Shown: in pieces, positions 33,072 through 42,316 of the stretch | Numbering within the stretch: position 1 is the first letter of the stretch | How the letters are laid out: each line of letters begins with the position of its first letter | NCBI GenBank assembly: GCA_015655015.1 | Contig: JAATFV010000238.1 | Location: 1-42,316, forward strand | Direction: 5' to 3' | Length of the DNA: 42,316 nt | Source of the DNA: Chitinophagales bacterium | GTDB lineage: Bacteria > Bacteroidota > Bacteroidia > Chitinophagales > Chitinophagaceae | Position numbers and translations under genes: made by a program | Notes under the pieces: model-generated | The model's input: only the letters and a program-made list of their open reading frames with translations | Database searches by the model: none | What the model was told of the DNA's origin: nothing

Positions 33072-34082
33072 ATGAAACAAATTCTACAAGTTGCTTTTCT
33101 TTTACTCCTGGTGCTATTAATCGCTCCAACCCATTCCTATTCGCAGGAAGCCCCCCCCCCTACCCATCTTTTGAGGACTTATTGGGATGATGATTACCTC
33201 AACTTTTATGGAAGGGGAACAGACAGGGCCTATACCAACGGGTTAAGGCTGGAATTCATTTCTGCAAAAAAAAAGACACCTGCCTTTTTGCCCGACAAGC
33301 TCATGCCCACCGCCGGTGACAGCAGCACCAATTTATACGGGTGGGCTGTCACCCAGTTAATGTTTACGCCCGGCAATATTTCGAAGGAGAGCTTTCAACC
33401 CGATGATTACCCCTGGTCCGGCGCCTTGTTTGTCACGCACACCCTCTATTCCTACAATCAGCAAAAAAAGATGGATATCCAGACCGAGCTGAACCTGGGT
33501 GTTATGGGTCCCTGGGCCCTGGCGGGAGAATTGCAAACCATGGTGCACCGGATGATCCATTATATAAAACCCGAAGGCTGGGATAATCAATACGGGAATA
33601 GTCTCCTGCTCAATATCAACATTACCGGAGAGAAGCAATTATTGAGCTATCGGAATTTCCTGGAAGTAATTGCCGGGGCACATGCCGCTGCAGGCACCAT
33701 GTTAAATGAGCTGGCTGTTTATCCGATTATCCGGATTGGCAAAATGGCGCCTTATTTTAAAGGATATATCAGCCAGTATGCGCAATCAAAAGGGCAAAAG
33801 GTTCAATTTTATTTTATTATCAAACCGGAATTGGAATGGGTATTAAGCAATTCCTTATTGGAAGGCGGGGTGCTTCCGAACAGAGTACCGGCAGCTAATA
33901 AAAAGGGAACGGGACAAGCTGCTTACCATTCGTTGCGTCCCATCGTACCCTCTTTTGCTTATGGACCGACACTGAGCCTGGGCCATTTTAGTATCAGCGC
34001 TACACAAACAGTTGTCAGATCCTGGATGAAAGGCTTGTATGACAATGCTTATGGCAACCTGTCTTTGTATTTCTCCTGGTAG
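33072..34082 (+). CDS. lpxR: LpxR-family lipid A 3'-O-deacylase
   Basis: A 336-residue outer-membrane protein from ATG 33072 (an in-frame ATG two codons earlier is also possible). Signal peptide KQILQVAFLLLLVLLIAPTH. LpxR/DUF2219 signatures: DDDYLNFYGRGTDRAYTNGL near the mature N-terminus (Asn/Asp and Thr-Asp-Arg-x-Tyr-Thr-Asn-Gly) and NLGVMGPWALAGELQTMVHR followed by KPEGWDNQ, which carries the catalytic His. The family's 12-stranded barrel cuts the 3'-linked acyl chain from lipid A with calcium. The protein ends NLSLYFSW, an aromatic ending usual for barrels. Symbol by family only. Confidence 0.85.
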   Translation: MKQILQVAFLLLLVLLIAPTHSYSQEAPPPTHLLRTYWDDDYLNFYGRGTDRAYTNGLRLEFISAKKKTPAFLPDKLMPTAGDSSTNLYGWAVTQLMFTPGNISKESFQPDDYPWSGALFVTHTLYSYNQQKKMDIQTELNLGVMGPWALAGELQTMVHRMIHYIKPEGWDNQYGNSLLLNINITGEKQLLSYRNFLEVIAGAHAAAGTMLNELAVYPIIRIGKMAPYFKGYISQYAQSKGQKVQFYFIIKPELEWVLSNSLLEGGVLPNRVPAANKKGTGQAAYHSLRPIVPSFAYGPTLSLGHFSISATQTVVRSWMKGLYDNAYGNLSLYFSW

Positions 34083-34163
34083 ATCCGGGTAGTGCTTTTT
34101 GAAAAAATCACCTGTCTAAATGGAAATATGTAATTTGCTATTTCATAGATAAGACTGCATGAT

Positions 34164-34766
34164 TTGACCAATGAAGACCTTTATAGCGACGAGGAATTGC
34201 TACTGTTGATAGCGAAAGGGGATGAAAATGCCTACCAGGAGATCTTTAAACGGTATTGGGGACAGGTCTATGGTACTGGCCTTCGTCTCACCAAATCTCC
34301 GGAACTTTCCAAGGATCTGGCGCAGGAGATCTTTTTAAAACTTTGGGACAACCGTTCCAAACTGCCGGAAGTAAAAAAAGTGGATGCCTGGTTATATACC
34401 ATTTCCCGCAACCTGGTGACCGATTATCTACGGAAAAAAGTGCTGGCCCCCTTCAATGCCGCCTGGCTGGAAAGCTATTTTTTGCACGATACACAAGGCC
34501 CCCAGCAAAGGCTGGAATACCTGGAGCTGGAACGGCTGCTGAAAGAAGCCATCGATCAATTGACGCCCCAGCTGCAGCAGGTCTTTAAACTAAGCCGGTA
34601 TGAAGGTCTCAGTCACGAACAGATCGCCCGGCAGATGGGCATCTCCCGGGTGTCTTCCAAGGCTTATGTCGTCCGGGCGCTAACCGAGATCCGGAAGTAT
34701 ATCGCTAAACACACCGATAAGCTGCTGTTTTTGACAGGCTGGCTGCTGGCTGGCTGGCGCCGGTGA
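34164..34766 (+). CDS. ECF RNA polymerase sigma factor
   Basis: A 200-residue sigma-70-family protein. Region 2 is seen in YQEIFKRYWGQVYGTGLRLT and AQEIFLKLWDNRSKL with DAWLYTISRNLVTDYLRK; region 4 in LTPQLQQVFKLSRYEGLSHE and QIARQMGISRVSSKAYVVRA. The start is a TTG at 34164: the nearby ATG at 34159 is out of frame, and no ATG follows before region 2. It precedes fecR by 172 bases and heads the transport operon, the normal arrangement in which an anti-sigma protein holds it until the STN-domain transporter signals. Confidence 0.88.
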   Translation: MTNEDLYSDEELLLLIAKGDENAYQEIFKRYWGQVYGTGLRLTKSPELSKDLAQEIFLKLWDNRSKLPEVKKVDAWLYTISRNLVTDYLRKKVLAPFNAAWLESYFLHDTQGPQQRLEYLELERLLKEAIDQLTPQLQQVFKLSRYEGLSHEQIARQMGISRVSSKAYVVRALTEIRKYIAKHTDKLLFLTGWLLAGWRR

Positions 34767-34938
34767 GGCCGGCCGCCCCGAATATTTTTTCCAAACAATG
34801 TATTCCCTCTCTTTTGATCTGCGTCTTACTAATGAACCAGACGGGAGAATGCCTAAACACCGACTGTTGTCCTTAAAACGATGGACGCTGTCATTGAACA
34901 AACAACGCAGTAGATCTGCTTGCCTTAAACTTTACCAC

Positions 34939-36204
34939 ATGTCGCAATCCAATTTCGAAGAATTATTTAATAAATTCCTGGGCGAGAACATGACCGCTGC
35001 CGAAATTGACCGGTTCCGGGAGCTGTTCCATGACGATCGTTACCAGCCTTTACGCGATCAATTGCTGGAAACGGCCTTTACCAATAAGGCCTTCATAGAG
35101 AACGGAGATTATGATCCGAAGGAAGTTTTTCAGCAATTGCTGGCCCGGGCAAAAGACCGGGAGCCTGTCAGCCAGGTCCCGGAGGCCCGGCTTCAGACGG
35201 AGGCAGCGTCCGGAACGGAGAAATCGCCCGGGACAGCCGATCAACCTCAAGCGCCGGTCATCCCCTTATCCTCCAGCCCTTCTCCCCTACGCCGGTTATG
35301 GATTGCCGCCGCCGTGGTATTCATTATTCTCCTGGGAGGAACAGCCTGGTTCTTTATCAACCGTGCCAATAAACAGCGGGTCCCTGTGGCACAGGCAGCT
35401 CTCCCCAAAGGAGATGTTGCTCCCGGCCGCAATGGAGCGATCCTCACCTTATCCAACGGGAAAAAGATCCTGCTCGACAGTGCCGGCAATGGTGAGCTGG
35501 CCAGCGATTCCGGCGTAGCTGTCATCAAAAAGGACGGGGCCATCGCCTACCGGGGAAAGACGGAAGAGATGGTTTACAATACAGTGGCTACTCCCAAGGG
35601 AAGGCAATGGCAGCTGACGTTAAGCGATGGGACCAAAGTCTGGCTGAACGCCGGATCTTCGATCCGCTATCCGGTGAGCTTCCCGGGTAATGAGCGATTG
35701 GTGGAGATGAAAGGCGAAGTCTATTTTGAAGTAGCGCAAAAGGCCGGCGCTCCCTTTATCGTACAGGCGCCAAAACAGTCCATCCAGGTGCTGGGCACTC
35801 ATTTCAATGTGAATGCCTACGGCGATGAACCCATTTTCAGGACGACGCTGCTGGAAGGATCCGTGCAGGTGATGAGCAGTGATAAGAAAGTTCTGATCCG
35901 GCCCGGGCAACAGGTCAGCAATAATTATACTACCGGCTCTCTTACGATAAAAGAAGCCAATGTGGATGATGCCATTGCCTGGATCAACGGACGTTTCAAA
36001 TTTGACAATTCGGATCTTAAGACAGTGATGCGGCAGATTGCCCGCTGGTACGATGTGGAGGTGGAATACCGGGGTAATATCTCTAACCCTCAGTTCGGCG
36101 GGGGTACTTACCGCAGCAGTAACCTGTCGGAAGTGCTGCAGGTGCTGGAATTGAGCGGGGTGCATTTCAAGCTGGAAGAACGGAAGATAATCGTTACGCC
36201 ATAA
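34939..36204 (+). CDS. FecR-family anti-sigma factor
   Basis: A 421-residue inner-membrane protein from ATG 34939 (the frame is open further upstream, but MSQSNFEELFNKFLGENM is the usual beginning). The cytoplasmic anti-sigma part spans residues 1-110, a transmembrane helix lies near 120-140 (RRLWIAAAVVFIILLGG), and the periplasmic FecR domain follows: YNTVATPKGRQWQLTLSDGT, KVWLNAGSSIRYPVSF, MKGEVYFEV and QVLGTHFNVNAYGD. A C-terminal FecR-C domain ends with FKLEERKIIVTP. It should receive the STN signal of the SusC protein and release the sigma factor. Confidence 0.9.
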   Translation: MSQSNFEELFNKFLGENMTAAEIDRFRELFHDDRYQPLRDQLLETAFTNKAFIENGDYDPKEVFQQLLARAKDREPVSQVPEARLQTEAASGTEKSPGTADQPQAPVIPLSSSPSPLRRLWIAAAVVFIILLGGTAWFFINRANKQRVPVAQAALPKGDVAPGRNGAILTLSNGKKILLDSAGNGELASDSGVAVIKKDGAIAYRGKTEEMVYNTVATPKGRQWQLTLSDGTKVWLNAGSSIRYPVSFPGNERLVEMKGEVYFEVAQKAGAPFIVQAPKQSIQVLGTHFNVNAYGDEPIFRTTLLEGSVQVMSSDKKVLIRPGQQVSNNYTTGSLTIKEANVDDAIAWINGRFKFDNSDLKTVMRQIARWYDVEVEYRGNISNPQFGGGTYRSSNLSEVLQVLELSGVHFKLEERKIIVTP

Positions 36205-36310
36205 ATCAAGGGATGTTGCCGGCGTCAGACCGGTAAATATTCCCGGATCGGCTAAAAAATACTATCGTCTAATGGACCTGCGTCCGTTGGCCGAAAGCTC
36301 CAACTAAAAA

Positions 36311-36337
36311 ACCGGGAGCATTCGTGGTGCCCCCGGT
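36311..36337 (+). other. Hairpin between fecR-type and susC-type genes
   Basis: ACCGGGAGCA and TGCCCCCGGT pair with one mismatch around a seven-base loop, 110 bases after the FecR stop and 74 before the SusC start. No T tract follows, so it may be an attenuator or a pause/processing site that sets different expression levels of the regulator genes and the transporter. Confidence 0.35.
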
Positions 36338-36410
36338 GAAAAGTTTGGATGACCGGAACAACAAAACTCTGACTGAGAGTTATTCTTTAACCCAAAACTA
36401 TTGCCAAGTT

Positions 36411-39400
36411 ATGCAATTTTCTGCTAATGAGAAAAGGCGTCTGCGGCGGCTTTTCCGAAATCAATTCTTTTTATTTATGAAGCTGACAGCCGTTCTATTA
36501 CTTGCAGCCTGTTTACAGGTCAGTGCAGGCGCTGTTTCACAGACAGTCACTTTGAAGTTATCCAATGCCCCGCTGGAAGTGGCGATGAAGGAAGTATCCA
36601 GACAAACAGGTTATGAATTTTTCTACCGCCTGGAACAGCTCAAAGAGGCCAGGAGCCTTTCGATCGACGTATCCAATATTTCGTTGAAGGCAGCGCTGGA
36701 TGAAATTTTCAAAAACCAGCCCTTCGCCTACGCCATTGCCAATAAGACGATTATCATAAGTCCCAGGCCGGTGCAGCTTCCTCCATCAGCGGATACAACC
36801 CGGCTCCCTACTCCTCCCGCTGTAAAAGGAAAAGTTTTCAATGAGAACGGAGGCCCGATACCGGGAGCCACGGTAACGGTGAAAGGGACAAAGCGGGCCA
36901 ACCTGACCAATGAGCACGGGGACGTTGAGATGGATGGGGTACCAGGCAATGTCACCCTTGTCGTCAGCAGCATTGGCTTCGAGCCGCAGGAGATCCGATT
37001 GAATGGCAGAACGGAGTTCTCGGTCAGGCTGAGGATAAAGGTGAATGAGCTGGGGGGCGTCGAGATCCGGAATGGGATGTTCACCCGCAAGAAAGAGTTT
37101 TTTACGGGAGCGACTTCTTCCTACACCGGCGACCAGCTGAAGGCCATCGGCAACAAGAACGTGCTGGAAAGCCTGAAGACGCTGGACCCGTCCTTTATCC
37201 AGATCACCAACAACCTGCAGGGCTCCAACCCCAATACGATGCCTACCTTTGAGATCAGGGGAAGGACGAGTGTCAGCACGACGGATCTCAACAACCAGTT
37301 CAGCTCCGATCCCAACCAGCCTTTGTTCATTCTGGACGGGTTCGAAAGCACGCTGCAGGCCATCTATGACCTGGATATGAACCGGGTGCTGTCGGTGACC
37401 ATCCTGAAAGATGCCGCATCGACGGCGCTGTATGGCGCGAAGGCATCCAACGGAGTGGTGGTGGTAGAGACCAAACGTCCGGTGCCGGGAGAGCTGCGGA
37501 TAAGCTACACCGCCGATCTCTCCCTGGACATCCCCGACCTCACCAGCTACAACCTGATGAATGCTTCCGAAAAGTTACAGTTTGAAAAACTATCGGGAGT
37601 TTATTACCAGCCCAATTCCCAGTGGCTGTATGACGAACGATACAACCAGAAGTTGGCTGCCATAGCCTCCGGCGTAAATACTTACTGGCTGAGCGAACCG
37701 GTAAAGCCGGGTTTTACCAACCGGCATTCACTGCAGCTGTCCGGGGGTAATAACGACCTGTTATTTAATGCCGGCGCCTCCTATGGAAACCAGAATGGGG
37801 TCATGAAAGGCTCGGACAGACAAACCTGGAGCGGTAACTTCAGCCTCACCTACCGGAAGGGGAAAATGAATATTACCGACATGCTCAGTACCTCCGGAAG
37901 TACGGCCACAGCATCCCCCTATGGCTCATTTTCAGATTTTGCCCGGGCCAATCCCTACTATCAAAAACGTAATGCGGACGGATCCATTCCCAAGTTCCTC
38001 GACCCAACCGATACGACGATGGTGAACCCGCTATACAATGCCTCTCTGTTGGGCATCAATAAGACGCCCTCTTTCACTTTTTACAATAACCTGCAGGCTA
38101 TTCTAACGCTCAGCAGCACGGTACGATTGCAGGGAGGTTTTCAGCTAAGCAAGGGTAACAGTTCGCAGACCATATTCATTTCGCCCGATAATACCCAGTT
38201 TGATGGCACAGACATACAGCAGAAAGGCAGCTATACCAATACGCACACGGAGAATACTTCTTACAACGGCAACATCATGCTTACCTGGGCTAAAGTAATA
38301 GGGAAAAACCAGCTGAATGCGAATGCCCGATCGGAGATACAGCAGACTTCCAGCAATTCACTGGGTTTTGCTGCGGTGGGCTTTCCTTCCGGTACCGACG
38401 GCAACCCTTCCTTTTCCTATCAATATACCCCCTATAGCAGGCCCAGCGCATCCTCGCTGGTCTCCCGAAGTGTCGGTTTCCTGGGAAGCATCAACTATGT
38501 ATTCGACAACCGTTTCCTCCTGGACGCCACTTACAGGCTGGATGGCGCCAGTGTATTTGGCTCCAACCGTCTTTTTAAGCCTTTTGAATCAGCAGGCCTG
38601 GGATGGAACCTGCACCGGGAAGCCTTTTTACGGCAATACCATTGGATCAATCTGCTAAAGATCAGGGGAAATATCGGGTTGACCGGTAACGAGAACCTGG
38701 GTCAGTTTACTTCCGTCTCTACCTATGGTTTTCAATCGGGACAGAGCAACTTCGGACAGGGCCTCAACATGCTCTCCTTAGGCAATCCCAATGTGGAATG
38801 GCAGAAGACGCGGCAGGCCAGCTATGGAACGGACTTTGCCTTCTTCAATAACAGGATCAGCGGGACAGTAGATTATTTTACTAAATACACCAATCCCCTG
38901 GCTATCGGCACCAGCGGCACGCTGCCTTCCTCTACGGGAGTGAACTCCAACTACGTCATCAACGTCGGGCACCTTAACACGAAGGGCTGGGAGTTCAATC
39001 TCCGCCTGTCCCCGATCTATAACCTGGAGAAAAGGATCATCTGGACCATCGGCATCACCGGCAGTGCCTATAAGAGCACGTATGGCGGGCTGGGCAACAC
39101 TCTGTCAGCCGTCAACAAACACGCCGACAGCCTGAGCGGTGCGGGTGGCTCCAATGCCGTCAATGCAGCCAACGGCCTGAACCGTTACAGCGACGGCTAC
39201 AGTCCCGATGACATCTGGGCCGTTGTTTCGCGGGGTATCGATCCGGCGACAGGCAAAGAAATATTCCAGAAAAAAGACGGCACGCTCACTTTTACATATG
39301 ACCCGGATGACATCGTAAGAGTAGGTAATTCCCGGCCTAAAATAGAAGGGGTCATCAATACGTCCCTTACCTACGGCAACTTTACGTTTGGCGCCGCCAT

Positions 39401-39794
39401 CCGTTACAGCAGGGGCGGATACCAGATGAACAGCGCCCTCTACTCCAAAGTGGAGAATATAGGAATAGGGGATGTGCTATTCAACCAGGACAAGCGGGCC
39501 CTCTACGAACGCTGGCAGAAACCGGGAGATGTCTCCCAGTTCAAGTCCATCGGCATCACCGGCAGCACGCCCCTGTCTTCCCGTTTCGTGGAGAAAGACA
39601 GTTACTTTGACGGGGAGTCCTTCAGCCTGGGCTACCGGATCTCCAATGGCTGGATAAGACGGTATAAAATGCAAGCCTTAAGCTTTAACTTTTACCTGAA
39701 CGATATCTTCTGGCTCGAAAGCATAAAAACGGAAAGAGGAACAGATTATCCTTATGCCCGGACCGCTTCCTTCAGCATCAATGCATCCTTTTAA
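36411..39794 (+). CDS. SusC/RagA-family TonB-linked outer-membrane transporter with STN domain
   Basis: A 1127-residue protein from ATG 36411. The long positively charged signal peptide (MQFSANEKRRLRRLFRNQFF, then LTAVLLLAACLQVSAGAVSQ) is typical of this group. Then come an STN signalling domain (TLKLSNAPLEVAMKEVSRQT), a carboxypeptidase-like domain (KGKVFNENGGPIPGATVTVK) and the plug (FEIRGRTSVSTTDL, LDMNRVLSVTILKDAASTAL). The barrel ends in FSINASF. The STN domain touches FecR, giving substrate-induced expression. The substrate is unknown; gene order with DUF4843 and PKD-like lipoproteins suggests peptides rather than glycans, which is inference. Confidence 0.93.
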   Translation: MQFSANEKRRLRRLFRNQFFLFMKLTAVLLLAACLQVSAGAVSQTVTLKLSNAPLEVAMKEVSRQTGYEFFYRLEQLKEARSLSIDVSNISLKAALDEIFKNQPFAYAIANKTIIISPRPVQLPPSADTTRLPTPPAVKGKVFNENGGPIPGATVTVKGTKRANLTNEHGDVEMDGVPGNVTLVVSSIGFEPQEIRLNGRTEFSVRLRIKVNELGGVEIRNGMFTRKKEFFTGATSSYTGDQLKAIGNKNVLESLKTLDPSFIQITNNLQGSNPNTMPTFEIRGRTSVSTTDLNNQFSSDPNQPLFILDGFESTLQAIYDLDMNRVLSVTILKDAASTALYGAKASNGVVVVETKRPVPGELRISYTADLSLDIPDLTSYNLMNASEKLQFEKLSGVYYQPNSQWLYDERYNQKLAAIASGVNTYWLSEPVKPGFTNRHSLQLSGGNNDLLFNAGASYGNQNGVMKGSDRQTWSGNFSLTYRKGKMNITDMLSTSGSTATASPYGSFSDFARANPYYQKRNADGSIPKFLDPTDTTMVNPLYNASLLGINKTPSFTFYNNLQAILTLSSTVRLQGGFQLSKGNSSQTIFISPDNTQFDGTDIQQKGSYTNTHTENTSYNGNIMLTWAKVIGKNQLNANARSEIQQTSSNSLGFAAVGFPSGTDGNPSFSYQYTPYSRPSASSLVSRSVGFLGSINYVFDNRFLLDATYRLDGASVFGSNRLFKPFESAGLGWNLHREAFLRQYHWINLLKIRGNIGLTGNENLGQFTSVSTYGFQSGQSNFGQGLNMLSLGNPNVEWQKTRQASYGTDFAFFNNRISGTVDYFTKYTNPLAIGTSGTLPSSTGVNSNYVINVGHLNTKGWEFNLRLSPIYNLEKRIIWTIGITGSAYKSTYGGLGNTLSAVNKHADSLSGAGGSNAVNAANGLNRYSDGYSPDDIWAVVSRGIDPATGKEIFQKKDGTLTFTYDPDDIVRVGNSRPKIEGVINTSLTYGNFTFGAAIRYSRGGYQMNSALYSKVENIGIGDVLFNQDKRALYERWQKPGDVSQFKSIGITGSTPLSSRFVEKDSYFDGESFSLGYRISNGWIRRYKMQALSFNFYLNDIFWLESIKTERGTDYPYARTASFSINASF

Positions 39795-39811
39795 GCCAAA
39801 ACTCAACCAAA

Positions 39812-41266
39812 ATGAAAAGAAATTATTATCATATAGTCCTGTTGCTGGCTGGCCTGACACTGTTGGGCGGCTGTAAAAAATACCTGACGGTGCAGCCTGA
39901 AGCTTCCTATACGGAAGACCAGGTATTCACCAGCGAAACAGGAATAACGCAGGCCCTGAGCGGCCTTTACAACGACCTGGCCGGCAACGCGCTCTATGGC
40001 GCCAACCTGACCACCACGACGGTGGAGATCCTTGGTCAGCATTACAATACGGTATATAACGGGTCGGCTAACAATTACTCCACCCTACAGACTTATAAAT
40101 ATACCGATGCATCTGTGCAAAGTACTTTTGACCAGCTGTGGACGACGGCATACAATACCATCCTCGCTGCCAATAAATTCATTTCGAGAATAGACGGGTC
40201 GGCAAGCAGCGGCGTATTATCTGCGGCCAAAGCGCAGGAGCTGAAAGGGGAAGCGATCGCCCTGCGCGCCTTCGTACATTTTGACCTGTTGCGCCTGTTC
40301 GGGCCGATATATGCGACCTCACCGGATGCCCCGGCCATTCCCTATTACAGGAATGCGGACGGGAATGCGCAGTCCATCCTTTCGTCCAGGCAGGTACTGG
40401 ACAGCGTTCTGGCCGATTTCACGCAGGCGGAATCCTTACTGGGCAATGACCCGGTGATCACGGATGGCATTGTGAGCTCCCAGGATTACTATAGCGGCCT
40501 GCGCAACCAGCGGCTGAATTATTTCGCGGTGAAGGGCCTGATGGCCAGGGCCTACCTGTGGGGCGGCAACAAGAGCGCCGCGCACGATTCGGCGCAGGCG
40601 GTGCTGACACAGGGAGAAAAATGGTTCCCCTGGACGGTGAGAGACAATGTCGTCAACGGGATCGCTCCCAACAGGATCTTTTCCCCCGAGATGATCTTCG
40701 GCGTGTATAATATCAACATGTATACTGATTATACGAACTATTTCAGCTCCAGCCTTTTGACCGGCCAATTGCTGACAGCCCAGCCCGGGCAGCTGAACGG
40801 TATGTTCGAAAGCAACAATAATGACTACCGGTACACCAACAGCACTAATTCCGCCAACACCTGGACTCCCATTACCCTGGGGGATGGGACGTCCGCTTAC
40901 GGCTTCGACAAGTACAGGGACGTGCCGAGCACTACAGCATCGTGGAGATTCCTGCAGCCGCTGCTGCGAAAATCCGAGATGTACTATATAGTGGCGGAGA
41001 CCAGCACCGATCCCGGGGCCTCTTTTAACGCGCTGGACACGGTAAGGCTTCACAGGGGGCTTGCGGCGCTGTCTCCATCAGCCGTCATAACGACGGAAAT
41101 AAAGAAAGAATACCAGAAAGAGTTCTGGGGAGAGGGCCAGGTGTTCTTCTATTACAAACGAACCAACACGGCGTCCGTACCCGACGGCACGGAACCGGCC
41201 TATTATTACACGGTAAGGCCTGTATACCAGGTGCCGCTGCCTTTATCCGAAACCACTCCACGTTAA
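39812..41266 (+). CDS. SusD/RagB-family outer-membrane nutrient-binding lipoprotein
   Basis: A 484-residue lipoprotein. Signal peptide YYHIVLLLAGLTLLGGC with lipobox cysteine 21, then KKYLTVQPEASYTEDQVF, the usual SusD beginning. TPR-like helices contain AKAQELKGEAIALRAFVHFD, LLRLFGPI and YFAVKGLMARAYLWGG; the end has LRKSEMYYIVAE and the C-terminal KEYQKEFWGEGQVFFYYKR. It forms the lid of the SusC channel and binds substrate outside the cell. It starts 17 bases after the SusC stop. Confidence 0.93.
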   Translation: MKRNYYHIVLLLAGLTLLGGCKKYLTVQPEASYTEDQVFTSETGITQALSGLYNDLAGNALYGANLTTTTVEILGQHYNTVYNGSANNYSTLQTYKYTDASVQSTFDQLWTTAYNTILAANKFISRIDGSASSGVLSAAKAQELKGEAIALRAFVHFDLLRLFGPIYATSPDAPAIPYYRNADGNAQSILSSRQVLDSVLADFTQAESLLGNDPVITDGIVSSQDYYSGLRNQRLNYFAVKGLMARAYLWGGNKSAAHDSAQAVLTQGEKWFPWTVRDNVVNGIAPNRIFSPEMIFGVYNINMYTDYTNYFSSSLLTGQLLTAQPGQLNGMFESNNNDYRYTNSTNSANTWTPITLGDGTSAYGFDKYRDVPSTTASWRFLQPLLRKSEMYYIVAETSTDPGASFNALDTVRLHRGLAALSPSAVITTEIKKEYQKEFWGEGQVFFYYKRTNTASVPDGTEPAYYYTVRPVYQVPLPLSETTPR

Positions 41267-41277
41267 ATTCAACCATC

Positions 41278-42045
41278 ATGAACAAGTTACTATATATCGT
41301 TCTATTCGCGGGGCTCCTTGGCGGGGTATATGCCTGCAAAAAAGAAAAGCTGCTCACCTACGACGCCCCGGACAGCATCTACTTTCAGCTGATGCATATC
41401 ACTACGCAGATAGACAGCACCAGCCTTTCCTTTGCCTATTCGCCGGCGTCGGTGCAGGACAGCACGATCATGATACCCGTGGCCGTCACGGGTGTTGCTG
41501 CCAAAACAGACAGGGAGTACAGCGTCGCCGTCGACCCGGCATCTACGGCCAAACAGGGGACGCATTATGTGCTGCCTTCGAAATTCGTGCTGCCGGCGGG
41601 CGTCCTGATAGACAGCTTCCCCGTGAAATTCACCCGGACGACGGATCTGCAGGATACTACACTAAAGCTGGTCCTGGACCTGAAGCAGAATGTGAGCTTT
41701 CATACCGATATCCCGATATTCATCGGGTCGGATACTGTCAATGCCCTGTCCGTTACCATTTCGGTCTCCGATATCATGGTGCCGGGGCCTTACTGGACAA
41801 GCATCTTTAATGCCTATTTCGGTTCCTTCAGCGTGAAAAAGGTGAAACTGCTGAACCAGGTGACGGGAATGCCGCTCGATTTTCCCATCAACGGCATTTT
41901 CTATGCCGGGTTGACCTTCGGCGCGCAGGCGTCTAATTATGCCATCACCATGAGCCGCTACCTGGAGGACCAGGCGGCCAGCGGTCATACCGTCTATGAA
42001 GACGATGGCGTGACGCCCATGGTCATGGCTGCCTCTTATCAATAG
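41278..42045 (+). CDS. DUF4843-family lipoprotein
   Basis: A 255-residue lipoprotein. LLYIVLFAGLLGGVYACKKE is the signal peptide with lipobox Cys. YDAPDSIYFQLMHITTQIDS, QDSTIMIPVAVTGVAA, DREYSVAVDPASTAKQGTHY and FPVKFTRTTDLQDTTLKLVL match the DUF4843 layout of two beta-sandwich-like parts. It follows SusD by 11 bases. Members regularly accompany SusC/SusD and are thought to be surface accessory proteins of the uptake complex. Function not established. Confidence 0.88.
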   Translation: MNKLLYIVLFAGLLGGVYACKKEKLLTYDAPDSIYFQLMHITTQIDSTSLSFAYSPASVQDSTIMIPVAVTGVAAKTDREYSVAVDPASTAKQGTHYVLPSKFVLPAGVLIDSFPVKFTRTTDLQDTTLKLVLDLKQNVSFHTDIPIFIGSDTVNALSVTISVSDIMVPGPYWTSIFNAYFGSFSVKKVKLLNQVTGMPLDFPINGIFYAGLTFGAQASNYAITMSRYLEDQAASGHTVYEDDGVTPMVMAASYQ

Positions 42046-42081
42046 ACGACGATTTTTGAATTCTCAAAAAGCTACAGTGTT

Positions 42082-42316
42082 ATGAAAAAACTATTATTAT
42101 TAGTCATACCGGTCTTATTTATTACCGCCTGTTACAAAGACAAGGGTAATTACAGCTATCATACCATCAACGAGGTCTCTATTGCAAACTTCGACAGCGT
42201 GAATGGATACATAGCCTTTTTCGGAGATACATTCAGTATAGCGCCCACCATCGTCTCCTCCCAGGACCTGGAGTCGGACACGGCCTATACCTACGAATGG
42301 TCTTACCGCGTCAGCA
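42082..42316 (+). CDS. PKD-like family lipoprotein (5' part only)
   Basis: ATG 42082 opens a frame running off the window. KKLLLLVIPVLFITAC is the lipoprotein signal, followed by YKDKGNYSYHTINEVSI and a beta-rich stretch (SQDLESDTAYTYEWSYRVS) typical of the PKD-like lipoproteins found after DUF4843 genes. It starts 36 bases after the DUF4843 stop and is the sixth gene of the sigma/FecR/SusCD operon. The remaining several hundred residues are outside the window. Confidence 0.85.
   Translation, partial: MKKLLLLVIPVLFITACYKDKGNYSYHTINEVSIANFDSVNGYIAFFGDTFSIAPTIVSSQDLESDTAYTYEWSYRVS

Overview
The window looks like a chromosomal segment of a Bacteroidota bacterium, most likely a Chitinophaga-like member of the Chitinophagaceae. 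The signs are a SusC/SusD operon behind an ECF sigma/FecR pair, a type IX secretion (T9SS type B) C-terminal domain, an LpxR-type lipid A deacylase, promoters of the Bacteroidota form TTTG/TTG-N19-21-TAnnTTTG, and few Shine-Dalgarno sites. The family placement is inference.

It has two halves. Bases 1 to about 22,000 are an accessory region with low coding density, many small unknown genes and many broken ones. It opens with the right end of an IS66-family element inserted in a gene (1-401). Then come an unknown cytosolic protein and an overlapping pair of membrane proteins, one with an RDD domain (764-3928). A G+C-rich, palindrome-rich stretch without convincing genes follows (about 4060-4800). 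Next are an Rpn-type PD-(D/E)XK nuclease, an XRE regulator with candidate operators, and a SymE-like protein (5535-7751). A mobilisable-element module spans 8631-11544: two CHC2/Toprim-like proteins, a MobC-like accessory protein and a relaxase cut off after its catalytic domain. A group of orphan genes (11707-15940) includes an ankyrin protein that could be an immunity protein and a PP2C-like phosphatase. From 16049 to 20173 the DNA is a scrapyard: a truncated HEPN-like gene abutting a multiply frameshifted ligD phosphoesterase domain, a PIN toxin with two lesions beside an intact antitoxin and an AlkB-like dioxygenase, a Crp/Fnr fragment and a cut-off DUF4267 gene. Two identical 18-bp copies of what looks like a tRNA 3' end (17129 and 18705) bracket the AlkB/antitoxin segment and suggest repeated integration at one tRNA. 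An SDR reductase/AraC regulator pair (20149-22004) closes this half.

Bases 22,166 to 42,316 look like ordinary chromosome with intact genes. They encode a T9SS-exported adhesin-like protein, a large secreted Gly/Asn-rich protein, a secreted unknown protein, a TonB-dependent siderophore-type receptor followed by a PepSY membrane protein (an iron-uptake pair), an M28 metallopeptidase and an LpxR-like deacylase. Last is a regulated nutrient-uptake operon: ECF sigma factor, FecR anti-sigma, SusC with an STN signalling domain, SusD, a DUF4843 lipoprotein and a PKD-like lipoprotein that runs off the end.

No complete new system can be claimed from sequence alone. The items most worth checking are the palindromic G+C-rich region, the tRNA-tail repeats with the dead toxin, the candidate small RNA at 26846-26944, and the repeats in the leader of the PepSY gene.
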